Assembly: GCA_015657535.1 (NCBI GenBank)
Contig: JADHZB010000389.1
Span: 5,511 to 43,148 of the forward strand
Length of the DNA stretch: 37,638 bases
From: Nephromyces sp. MM_2019
Taxonomy: Eukaryota; Apicomplexa; Aconoidasida; Nephromycida
Direction: 5' to 3'
The notes beneath the pieces were generated by a model. The model saw only the letters and a program-made list of their open reading frames with translations, had not been told where the DNA came from and did not search any database. Position 1 is the stretch's first letter, and each line of letters begins with the position of its first letter. The position numbers and the translations under genes are program-made. Positions 22,493-34,394 of the stretch are shown here, piece by piece.

Positions 22493-24810
22493 GTATGGTT
22501 TTACTCATATATATATATATGTGATTATATAATATATATATGTTGTATATATATATATATATATGTATATGTATGGATATAGGTATGGATATATATTTAT
22601 GTGTATATATATGTGATTATATATGTGTATATATATGTATAAATAAATATATATATATATATATATATATGTGCTTATGTAAATGTGAGTGTAAATGAGT
22701 GTATATATGTATAATAAAGTGTTATTTTAAATTTGGTGTGATTTTGGTGTAATTTTGAGTTATTTAATCATGGTTTACTGGGTAACCTATATACTGTGCT
22801 TTAAAATACTATAGAAATTTTCATAAACAGGTGTATATAAATTGCATATACACACACACCATCTTCTAATAAAAATCGTCTAAAAATTAAATTAAAAATG
22901 TCTTATGATTTACAAGTCGAGTTGTCTTATGGTTTAACAATTTTTAAACAAGTCTATAATATGATTATAACTATTGTCTGTTTGTATATATAAATATCTA
23001 TATATGCTTGTGTGTGTGTATGTGTGTGTGTGCGAGAGTGTTTTATACGTGTATATGTTTGTGTGTATGTGTAGGGGTGTATATGATAAATATATGTAGA
23101 GAGGAAGAGAGAGAGAAAGAGATGGAAAGGTGTGTTTGTGTGTGCACACAAATATGAGCTACAGTAGCATGAGATACATAAATATATATATATATATATG
23201 TATAATAGATATATATATACCTAGTTAAGAGTGGTGTCGTTTAGTTTTCTTTATTTAAAAGGTTGTGGCTATACATTCGTATATATATATATATATATAA
23301 CAGAGACGTGTGCGTGTTAATATATATATGTAGTAGTTAGGTTGTTTGAAATGTTTATATGTGAATATATGTAGATGTAGTTATGCTGGTGTGTTGTTGT
23401 GTCTGTGTGTGTAGAGTTTGTGAAGAACCTAGTTAAATTTATGTGTGTGTGTGTCTAGAAATAGATTAATAGTTGTTGATCTTGTAAGAAATAGTACTTT
23501 GTTGGGTTTTGATTATTGCAGTGCAAAAAAGTTAACATTACATTAAGAACTCTTGATCAAGACACCACCTGGGAATAGCTTGTGTTCCTTTTAAATGTTA
23601 ATTTTATTTGTGTGTAAACTGTGAAATATCTTAAATTAAAACATAAATTTATAAATTACATATTCTCCATATCAAGTTACATCTAATAAATCCACAAATC
23701 AACCCAAATACAGTAAAACTTTCACTTACCTTATGGCACATATAGACACACACGTTTAACATACATAGATATGCGTACATAGTATGCACAGATTTTATAT
23801 ATAAATATACACCTTAAATATATCTATACACACACATGCATTCATTTTGTGTATATTAATTATTTTCGGACACTTTTGTTACTCGTAAATACTTTTGCCA
23901 TACACAAACACATTGTATATGTAAAATACATATTTGACAAACATAATAGCACATCTAAGCTCTTTGCCAACAAACTTATCATTTACATCCTCACGAGATA
24001 ACCTACCTAACACATCCACAAACGCACACACTAAGTAATCACTCTTCTTACATTAACAAATAAATACTAAACAACTACTCAAACACACACATGTACACAC
24101 ACACTCACAAACTAAACAAGTACACTAACACACATCACGAACTCATATTTACATATATATATGTGCAAATAAATATACATGTTAATTCACCAAATGTTAA
24201 TTTACAGTATAAATTCTAATGTTTGGAACTCATTTTCCACAAATTTAGCAAATTCCATAATTATTGAAAGGTAGATGAACATAGTATAGTTTTCAATCTA
24301 AACATATTTTATTTAATGTCTAAGTTGAACACACGCACACACCAAAGAAATTTCAAACACTTTAACTCTGCTTTTAAGCTCCTCTCAATGTTGAAAACAC
24401 ACACTCATTACATTACTCAAGAACTCAAATAATGCACATCCTCGATAGCTCAAATCAAGCACACACGCATAACTCAAATCACTCAGATCTTGAAAATAGT
24501 TATAAACATTGAAAATGTTTAAATGAAAAAATTGTGAAATTATACAACTTTTTCTTAATTTATTTACTTTTTGCTAAAGATTTTGATTTAAGCCTTGGAG
24601 AGAATAATTTATTGAAAAAATATTTGTTTTTTAATTCCAAATTAAGTAATTTGAACTATAAGATTTGTGGTCAGTATGTGTAACTTTTAATTATAGAAAA
24701 TCAGAAATAGATGTGTTTTCATTGAAGTTGTATAAGTATAATAGTAAAATGTGTATAATAAGTGATATTATATTTATGTGTACATTTTACTACATACACA
24801 CACATGTAAT
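22493..24810. other. Microsatellite-rich intergenic DNA with a TG-to-CA strand switch
   Basis: From 22500 to 22720 and at 23170-23300 there are long (TA)n tracts. A GA-rich patch (GAGAGGAAGAGAGAGAG) lies at about 23099-23123. The + strand is TG-rich up to about 23620 and CA-rich from about 23640 to 24480. No gene is recognisable; the 3' untranslated region of the MFS gene must end in the right part. Confidence 0.5.
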
Positions 24811-27800
24811 TTATAGCCTTGAGAGTGATCGATTTGATAAACCAAATTCGGAATCTGAATCAAAATTTGCCCTAGCAAATACGGATCTCATAGGTCTACC
24901 ATCACACATTGAAATTTTTTCACTATAGTCAATTATAGGGAATCCCTCATTATTTGATATAGATTTTTGACTCATCTTCTGTTAATTTAGAGAAAGGTTG
25001 AAATGTGAATAAAATGATATTTATTAAATTACAACACACACAGTTTTTATAACAGCTATATTTATGTAAGTATAACAACTCACAATTTGATATGAGTGCA
25101 AATACAAGGTATAAACATATATATATATATACACACAAGTACACTTATATAATTTCTTATACACACACACACCATTGCTTTCTCTTCATCTTTAGGGAAT
25201 GTCCAGGTAGCTAAAAACATTGTTATTGCCGAAATCAGCCAAATTGACATAATGACCTGAAAGGCCACTCTCCTTGATGCTAAATTTGAAATCAAATATG
25301 AAGCAAACAAACTGCCAAATGCTTTTGAGAAATCATCCAAGACTGTTAGTATACCAAATATACTACATCTATCCTGCAAATAAATAAATATAATAAATAT
25401 ATATATATATAATTAGTTATTAAAAATTTTGCACACTTTTGTGGTAATTTTTTTTATAAAATTGTCTCAATAGAAATTGTAATAGCCCAAATTTTGTAAT
25501 AAAATTTTCTCAAGCACTTCATAAATCATATTTTGAGTATGTTTTATTCAAGTGCTCAGACTTATTATGTTTTGTTTTTTTTATATAAGTTGTGGAACAC
25601 AATATTTAAGTTTTCTCATTGTAAAATGCGGATACGTATCACATTAAAACATCAAATATTTATGTTATTTACACACATCACTAATATATAGCTCTTATAC
25701 AGTTAATTAGAACTGATTTCAAACAAGGATCTGTAAATTACCTCTGGCGTGTTAACATTTAGTATAATAGCACCCACATTTGGAGTTGCAAATGTTGAAA
25801 GAAGTCCACCAATTATTAAACATAAAATAAATGAAAATGTAAATCCACCTTCGTTAGCAAAATGTGATTGTGAATAATTTAATAATATTACAAATGGTAA
25901 TATCCTAAAACAAAAGATATTTATATTTCTTAAATCATTATAATTGGGATTTGTAATGAGAAATTAATATTAACTAGCGTGTATTGTAATTATATTCTAC
26001 AAGACCAAAAAATTTATGCACCAGAAATTTAATTCATATTTCAAGTGTCATGTAAACTTTGCAAAAATAATATTATAGTCACATAACATATAACGACCAA
26101 AACGCATAGAAGTCTAAATACATTTATATATATACATAGAAGAAATAGGTCATGTAAATCTACACCCATAAAATTAGACATATGTGTAACAGAAACTATA
26201 AAGCATCAACATGCTCACTTTCATAGAACAACAAAAGCACATATGCACAAACCATATAATAAAGCTTATGCACACATCCTGAAAACTTCAAAACACAACT
26301 TATATATACACATCACTATATGCTCAAACACCAAAACACAAAGATAAAGTATATCTCCAATATATAACTTTCAAGTAGATTACCTAAAGAAATTAGTTAT
26401 TGCACACATGATGCAAAGTGATTGCTTGTTACGTCTGTAAAATATTTCTCCAACAAAACCACCAATAATCATCCCACAAAATGAAAACACGCCAATAATT
26501 GATAACTAAAAAGGGTAAAGATGAATGCAGTAGAAATTGACTAAAGTTTTTATAAGTTATGATATGATTTGATGTAATTTGATGAAAACATCGAAATTAC
26601 TAGCTATATATATCTCTTAAGCTTGAAAAATTTCACATTTGTTATTCCATTAAAAAAAAGTTACATACAAAACACATCTTGAATAATACATTTGATAAGT
26701 ATTCGTGAATTTACCGCAGCCAATGCCATGGAATTTGACATTCCTAAGTCTGTCCTCATGAAATCATGAAAATATACAGTGAGCACTCCCCATGGAATAT
26801 TCCCAGGAAATCCCTACAATAAAGTAACATTTAGATAAAAAAGTAATATTGGATATAAACTTGTTATGGTTTATGAAATGGCATCGACAACAGGTACATA
26901 AACCCATGAAGCTTCATGGCTAAATAATTAAAATTTCAGTATAAGACAACACAAACTCCTCAAAATTACACTAATGAATCAGTCTTAAGGATCCATCACT
27001 ATAAAATTAGCAAAAATTAACGTTACAGTCAAAATCCACAAAATAACAGGTAAGATGTACTGAAAAACAACACCAAATCTACCAATATCTATCACATGCA
27101 CACTACCTGAACCATCATGATGATATTTGTGGGTATGTTAACAAGATATTTGAATTGTTTCCAACCACCAGAATGATTGCTGCCCAACTCAAATCGACTA
27201 GTTACTAGGTAACAAAACATTACTCCCATAAAAATTGCTGGTAGGGATATGACAAGAAAGGGTAATCTCCAATCAATAACACCCAATGCGGCGGCGATAA
27301 ATTGACCCGCGAAGGTGCCTATACCACAGGCACCCATTAGGAATGCGGAGGCTGAAGCCCGCTTCCATGGTGGAAACCATTGTCCCACAAGAGAATAACT
27401 AATTGGAACTATACCTCCGATACAAAGCCCAGTGATTGTTCTCAGGATGGCCAGTTGTGAAAAATTTACGACAAACCAAGTAAGGAGGGAACTGACAGCT
27501 GTTAGAGTTATAACTATTGAAAACAATCTTTTGTGTGAAACGTAATAGGACAGGAAACTAACAATAATTGCACCAAGACTACCCGGCGTGTAGAATAGGA
27601 AAGTCAGTTCTCCGCCAATGAACTGGTCACGTTGTGCTTGATTGAAGTTGAAGAATTGTGCAATCACTGTCATATTGGGTGCAATGAGGTTCTGTGACCC
27701 AAATACCAACCCTAGGGTTATGAGCAGGATTATGAGTTGGTATTCTATGCTAGAGTCATCTGAAGTTGCCTGCTGCTTTAGACTATCAACGTTTGATGCT

Positions 27801-28234
27801 AATGCTTTGTGCTTTGCTTTTGATTTCTTCATTTTCTCCTTGGACATCATACGAGCTATAAGACTCAAGGGCATAGACGCTAATAAGGCCTTTCCTAACC
27901 TCTGAGATATATGGTTTGAACGCCCAGAAATCGAATCAGCTGTTGTGCTTTCCACATCACCACAACTCCCTGAAATATCTGACTCTGAATTATAGCCCGC
28001 ATTATGTGTTGATGAATACTCACAATCGTCTTGATCAGTTGATGATAAATGAGAGTAGTAACGATTTAGAGTAGTATGCGTGTATTTTTGTGGGTTTGTG
28101 TGGTATATATTAGACTCCTCAATTTGATAATTCGTTTCTTCGCCTTGCTCAAAATCCACCCACTCATCAAGGTTTTGTTTTACATGTGGTATTGACTGGG
28201 GTTTATCATTCGAGTCTACTACTTTGTTTTTCAT
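24811..28234 (-). CDS. Major facilitator superfamily transporter (spinster-like)
   Basis: Six exons on the - strand: 28234-27107, 26813-26715, 26505-26384, 25904-25742, 25373-25173 and 24978-24811. All are in phase with GT-AG ends, giving 626 residues. Residues 1-160 are a polar cytosolic extension. The membrane part starts near EYQLIILLITLGLVFGSQN and has the usual 6+6 layout: RTITGLCIGGIVPISYSLV and QWFPPWKRASASAFLMGACG in the N half, then GFPGNIPWGVLTVYF, the loop GGFVGEIFYRR, NVNTPEDRCSIFGILTVLDD and FSKAFGSLFASYL in the C half. These resemble spinster-type MFS carriers of protists and algae (PWG...Y; N...PE.R...F....DD..K..G). The tail after KDEEKAM is soluble. The substrate cannot be read from sequence. 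The last donor is ATG|GTGTGTGTG, inside a TG tract. Confidence 0.88.
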
Positions 28235-30416
28235 TGTTTAGGCTATTTGATTTATTTCAGTTTTGATTTTATTATGTTTAAAACAGATTTTTTGATGATT
28301 TTAGTATGAGTTTCTTGTGTTCTTATAAATTGTCATTTGATCTTGATTTTTTATTCCATGTTTTATATTAAAAATTTACTCGATTGAATGATTTCTTACA
28401 TGTTATAAATAAAGCTTTATATTATATCAAATTAAAACCTGCACATTCATTATGTTATGTTTAAAATTATTTAGTAAATGAAAATAGAATAAAATTTTTA
28501 TTCCAACATTGATATCATATAACTTTTTGCACGGGATTTATAATGTTTTATATAAATATATTCAAAATGGGTGTATTTATTACTACATATTTGTCAATGT
28601 ATGTATATATATACATGATTATGATGATTGGTCTTTGTATATATAAAATTTCATATTTGAGGCACAATCTACTTTTTTATAAATTTTATGTATAAATTTA
28701 TCAAATTTACCCATACCAAAATATAAAATTAGAATTCCTGTTAAATTCTGATATACAAATTGTTTTATATAAATAACTTAAGTATAAGCTAATTTTTATA
28801 TGCTATATAATTTTAAACAAATATAGTCAAGTTATTTGTAAAAACTTTCTAGCTAAATTAAATCTATATTGTATAAAAATTTATCTTTAAGAACAATTTA
28901 ACGTGGATAAAATTATTAAAAGTAACTCTTGTACTAGTTCTTTATTATACTAAACGTTGTATGAATGAATAATATTTGCCCATTTTTTATTTGTTTCTTT
29001 AGTGCTATAGAAATTAGCTTTATTATGATTTTAAGACTGAAATGTTAATTTTATTGCTAATTTGAATCATTATTATTATAATTTTGTGTACAAATTAAAT
29101 ATTTAAGTTTTCACCATAAGCTGAGCAATTGGGGATTAACTCCTGAATAAGAGCATTTGAAAAAACTCTTCATATGTTTAAATGTTTTTGTATAAGATAC
29201 CTACATCAAGATTCTCTCAAAATATCAGGGTTGATATTACACGCTTACACTAAGCCAAACATTTTGGTATAAACTTTATATAAAATGCCTTGTAATTAAA
29301 TGGATATCAGTATATTTTAATTTACTAAGCTAATTATATATCAGTTTTATGTTGGCTCCATAATAAATATACCACCATGATACAAATTCATAAAGATTTC
29401 TATCTAATTAGAACTTGAAGAATTTACAGGAATTATCTAATCAGTCCTTCTAATAAAAAACACTATATATAATAATAAGATAATCTATTACAACTCTTTT
29501 TTAACCATTTTTAGCATTATTGATCAAATAGTTGTCAATTTAAGTAAGTATCTGAGAAAATTCATATTTTTCATTTATTTAAGTATATATAGTTTAAAAT
29601 TTCCTTAGTGATACCCAATTGCGATTGTGAGATTTAGCAAATACAATTTCTTAATTGTTATAGAATTATAAATTAACTTCAATAAATTAGTTTAATAACA
29701 AATAGAATCTGCTTCAAAATTTCTTTTATATTTAATTTTATATATAAGATTCGTGTTTAGCTATAAAACCAGAGTGACACTTTAAGTGTATTCTTTAAAA
29801 AAACCCCAGTGAAAACATTGATTTTAAGTCTTAGTTTGAGCATGTTGGGTAATTTGTATTATAATATATTACAGTCAAAATATTTATTGCATTATAGCAC
29901 CCGCTCAATTTGAGCATATATTGTTAGTTCTTATAATTATAATATAAACTATTTTCAAAGACCATTTATTAAAAAAATACCCAAATTTCCTCTTTCCTTT
30001 TAGATTTTGAAGGAAAAGTACATATAAATATTTGAATCTACGATTCCTTATATGTAAATGTGTCATAATGATAATTCATATGGAAGTTGAGATTAAGTGA
30101 GTAGAAATAACAATTGTGTGTGAAAAATTAAACTTCCCCATACATATCTTAACTTAAAATACTGTATTTTGTTAAGTGAAAGTGGTCGAATTACACATAA
30201 CAAAACCAAAATGTAAAATTAGTCTATTTAAATATCTAAATCAGATTATATATAAATTTATATAATATTTTAATTATCTCAAGAACCATGTAGTATGCTC
30301 TCTATTTGAATTGTAAAACATTTAAATCCTTAAACATAAATAAACCAAACAAAAATATGTACTTTTGATATATAACTTCTATTATTAAAAAGCACTCAAT
30401 AGAGGAAGTCGCCTAA
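28235..30416. other. Divergent intergenic region nearly free of TG/CA repeats
   Basis: About 2.2 kb between the starts of the MFS gene (- strand) and the thiol dioxygenase gene (+ strand). It is plain AT-rich DNA with only short TA runs and almost no TG or CA tracts, unlike the intergenic DNA on either side. It should contain both promoters. I found no ORF, RNA gene or conserved element. Confidence 0.5.
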
Positions 30417-32581
30417 ATGTTCCGAACAACTTGTTCAAACTCCCTTTTTAATGTTAGAAGGCTTAAAGGAATAGCCCTTCCTAAGTTCATCTCTTTGGAA
30501 CACTCTCAACTTTATCATAATACACGAATGCTTCCATTTGAGTATAACCATTTTGTTTTTCCCAAAAGATACTCTTATTCAAATGAGCACCAACAACAAT
30601 CCCTCACCAAATGTTCTAGACAATTTGGGAATTATTTGAGGCTACAAAACCCATGGAAAGGGTCCAACATGTAAGTAAAAATTACGTATGTAGATTTCGC
30701 GAAACTTTGAACTACACAATAGATATTTTAACGTTTAAGACTTCTTGTACTTTGGGTTTAATTATAGACACATTTACTGTTGAGATTTTTCTCGGAACTT
30801 TTTTCGGCAGTTGCGGAGTATGAGTTACCTGGATTTCTTGATTCTTTTAGTTTTTTAGATGTTAAAAACATCGAAAATTCTAGAATTTTCGAATTGCATT
30901 GCAGTATTTTCTTTATTGAGATTTCTCGGAGTTTTGAATTAAATTATAGTCCTCTTAAGCACAATATTCTTTAAGCTTGTGAGGAATTTAAATTATTAAG
31001 ATTACTCCAAATATTGAGCTCCATAGAGCTGTTTTAACTCACCGCAATTTTTCAAAAATTTTGCGAGGTTCACAAGATTCCACACTTCATTAGGTTATTT
31101 AATCTATCGATATTTCTTAAACTTTAGATTTCCAGTCTCATGTAATAAAGAATAAATATTTAAGCCTAAATTTGATATCCTTATATGCATGGTATTTGAG
31201 AGCAAGGGATCTTGATAATTTTATTAACTTTTTTAATTAATGGCTTTGTTAGGTTGACTCATTTTATGTTTCTTGTGAGAAATATTCCCCCCTACCTTGT
31301 TTTTGCATGGTTTGACTTACTATCATCTACTGGAACTTTGTCAGGAAAATGGAATCGTTAATTCAGGCTGCCGAGGAATGCTTCAAACCTGATGCTTCTG
31401 GTATTATTAAGCCTACACAGGGAGAGATAACTAAGCTAAGGTAAGATGCATGTAAAATCCTGGGATCACCACGAAAATAACACGCTTTGTAAATACTATT
31501 AGGCATATGATGGAATCATTCCAATTATCTGATTTAGGTTTCAATCAAAAAACTTTAACTAATGAGATCAAGAAATTAAATAATTCAGAAGATACTATAC
31601 ACTTTATAAATTTTCACGAGGTAAAGACTCGACTTAATTCAAGACCTTAGATTTTATTATTTAGTATGACAATAATTTATGAGAGTCATTGCACTATTCT
31701 TCATCAAGATATACCTTTAACATCTCATTACATACGATAATGCATTGCAATCTAAGTATTTTTACGTATTTAGACACCTTGGTTATGTGTTGTAGCCTTT
31801 ATACTATTAAAGGGCCAGAAATTACCACTCCATGATCATATGGGTATGGTAGTGATATCAAAGATTATTATGGGAAGATGCAAACTCTGTGCTATAAATA
31901 TAAATGATCTCTATGAAGAAAGGTTTACAGATTTATCACCTAATCAACAAAATGAAGCTATAAGGAACTACAACAATTTCTATCGTGAATTACCAATTGG
32001 AAATTTGATCGAAGGACATGTTCTATTTAATACAGAAGTACCATTAAGCAAACTAAGTCAAAGCAATGATCCAATATCATACATAAACACACCAGAAGAT
32101 AACCTGTCAAACCAATTCGAAGATTTAATACCCTCACATCTATCAGAAGAAATAGGGTCTTCAGCATCTACAACACTTTCAAATGGTATTGAAACTGTCG
32201 ATTCTTTTGGCTTTTCATCTGAAACAGATGCTCAATCTCAATACACACAGAATATTTTCCCTTGTTTAGAATTTCCCTCAACAATAATGGTTTTACCAGA
32301 TGTTGGGAATATTCATGAAATTGAATCAATCCAACCTATTACAGTATTTCTTGATATATTAAGTCCTTCTTATTATAATAGACATAGCAAGTAAGTTTAT
32401 TGATATGAACCAACCAAATTTTCATTCGTTACATACTTATTTTACATACAGTTTTTACAGCGTTATTTCACCCCAAAATCTTACAAATGCACGAGGCAAA
32501 ATCAAACTCCAAGTTACTGATGAACAACCTGAATCATTTTCAGAAATTCATATACCTCGAAAATCATCGTCATTTTTTTGA
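30417..32581 (+). CDS. ADO/PCO-type thiol dioxygenase (cysteamine/N-terminal cysteine dioxygenase)
   Basis: Five exons: 30417-30670, 31345-31440, 31503-31620, 31774-32390 and 32452-32581. Introns are 674, 62, 153 and 61 bp, all in phase, giving 404 residues. Homologues are cupin Fe(II) enzymes that use O2 to oxidise cysteamine (animal ADO) or N-terminal cysteines of proteins (plant PCO, animal ADO). The core FILLKGQKLPLHDHMGM aligns with human FLLKSGTSIPLHDHPGM and gives iron ligands H176 and H178; NIHEIE gives H337; and FLDILSPSYYNRHS then FYSV matches FLDILAPPYD...HYYRV. A polar insert of about 60 residues lies before the third His. The first 27 residues (MFRTTCSNSLFNVRRLKGIA...) are basic with no acids, so mitochondrial import is possible. 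A TAA lies directly before the ATG. Substrate choice is not visible. Confidence 0.9.
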
Positions 32582-32603
32582 TATTCATGAAATTTTTTCA
32601 ATA

Positions 32604-32639
<36 letters not shown>

Positions 32640-34394
32640 AATCAATAATTATGATTTACACAGATAATTATATATATATGCTGAATCAATATTTATGATT
32701 TGCACATAGCTGAATATACATATATATATATCTATATCTATTTTTCATACTAGAAATAAAACAAAAAACAAAATTTTGTAAAATATGTTATTTTATACTT
32801 TTAAACTTTCTCCAGAAAATTTTATATTTATTTTTGAAATTATTAAACATTCATACAAAATAACATCAAATCATAAAATGTGTAAATTTGAGTTATGTAT
32901 ATCTAAAAAGTATAGTTTATTTTTATAAAATAAATCACTCAAATATTCCAATGTGTAATATAATTTATCTCAACACACCATACTTAAAATATGTATCTAA
33001 AATAGTACAATTTATTTATAAAATAACAAACACCAATATCTCATTTTTGAAATATGATTGTTCAGTAAAATAATATGCTTAATATTAATTAAACTAAAAA
33101 TTGTTTTATTGATATTTCATATTTATAAGATACACTATATATCACCAATTATGAGTAATAAATTTTCTTGTATAAGTACATATAAATGTGTATATATATT
33201 TATATAATGGTGTTAGTAAATATTCATGTTTGTGGTTGTAAATATATATGCGTGTGCGTAGTTATATATGCTCCTGTGTTTAAATATATATGCACACATA
33301 TAAAAATATATGTGTGTGTAATTAAATACGAGTGCATGTGTGTTTAAATATATGTGTGTTTGTAAATCAAAATATGTGTAAATAGATATAGATATATAAT
33401 AACTATATACCAAAACTTTATGATTGTGTGTAGCATCAGTGAAAATAATATATATGAATTAAGTAAATGAATAAATGAGCTAAGTTGTTTAAAAAATAAA
33501 TCAGATTAACTTATATTTATTTGAAATTTTAGTTAAAAACAAATATCGATTTAATATGAATTAAATTTTCACACACAAACAATTTAACTATAAAATAATT
33601 TTCATACTCAAGCATGTATAGTTTATAACAAAAATGAGTTGAGATATCAATCACACACAATTTGTTGTAAATCTGATTGATAGGATTGTAAATTTATACA
33701 CACACATCTATTAATACTTTTATTTAATATCTTCAAACTTGTTGAGTTCTATACTTGATTTAAAATTTACACATTTCCAAAAAATGATATTATATACAAA
33801 GAAATATATATATATATATATATATATATACATTCACACACATATATAAAATCACCTACATTGTTTATCACACACACTTTTTAGAAGTAATATTGTATAA
33901 GATAGATATATATATATATTTGAATTATTTGAATAAATTTATGTGAATTGTATAGCTCAAGAAATTTACTAACAATAAAATAATTTGTTTTTAATATTTA
34001 ATTAATTTTTTACACACATTTTTTTTGACACACACACACCAAATATTTATTAATTACTATGTATACACTCATTAAATAGTTATTAATCATGACATAAACA
34101 CACGCATAAGTTAGCTATAATTTATTAGTTAACACAGGCACCAAATAGCTTTTAATTATTACACACACACACATCAAATAGCTGTTAATTAACTATTCAA
34201 AAACACATCAAATGGTTGTTAAATATTTACACACATATATCAAATAATTTTTTACATACACATACATCAATTAGTTATTAAATTCACCTCTTTATGAATT
34301 ACACACATTCAAATTTAACTACTAATATGTTTGACTTAAAAACTCGTTTATACATCCCTACTATTTATTTCTTAACTTCTTAGGAATTCCTTAA
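32582..34394. other. Intergenic DNA between dioxygenase and amine oxidase genes
   Basis: A (TA)n tract lies at about 32609-32638 and another near 33804-33830. From 33180 to 33420 the + strand is TG-rich; from about 33560 onwards it is CA-rich. No coding frame is convincing. It holds the end of the dioxygenase transcript and the promoter of the amine oxidase. Confidence 0.5.
34013..34300. repeat. Degenerate (CA)n + CAAATAGTTATTAATTA repeat upstream of the amine oxidase
   Basis: About six imperfect copies, 40-60 bases each, of an ACACAC run followed by (T)CAAATA and an AT-rich arm such as GTTATTAATTA or GCTGTTAATTAAC. The copies differ in length and several bases. It ends about 100 bases before the proposed start codon. 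Confidence 0.6.

Noticed and set aside
23521..23577. Short frame CKKVNITLRTLDQDTTWE then TAG after a good TTATTGCAG acceptor
   Set aside because: It reads like a terminal exon but I found no partner exon upstream and no family; eighteen codons are too few to call.
30780..30974. 64-codon frame in intron 1 of the dioxygenase gene
   Set aside because: It lacks an ATG start, is Phe/Ser-rich as expected from T-rich DNA, and the intron around it has good splice sites that join exons 1 and 2 in phase.
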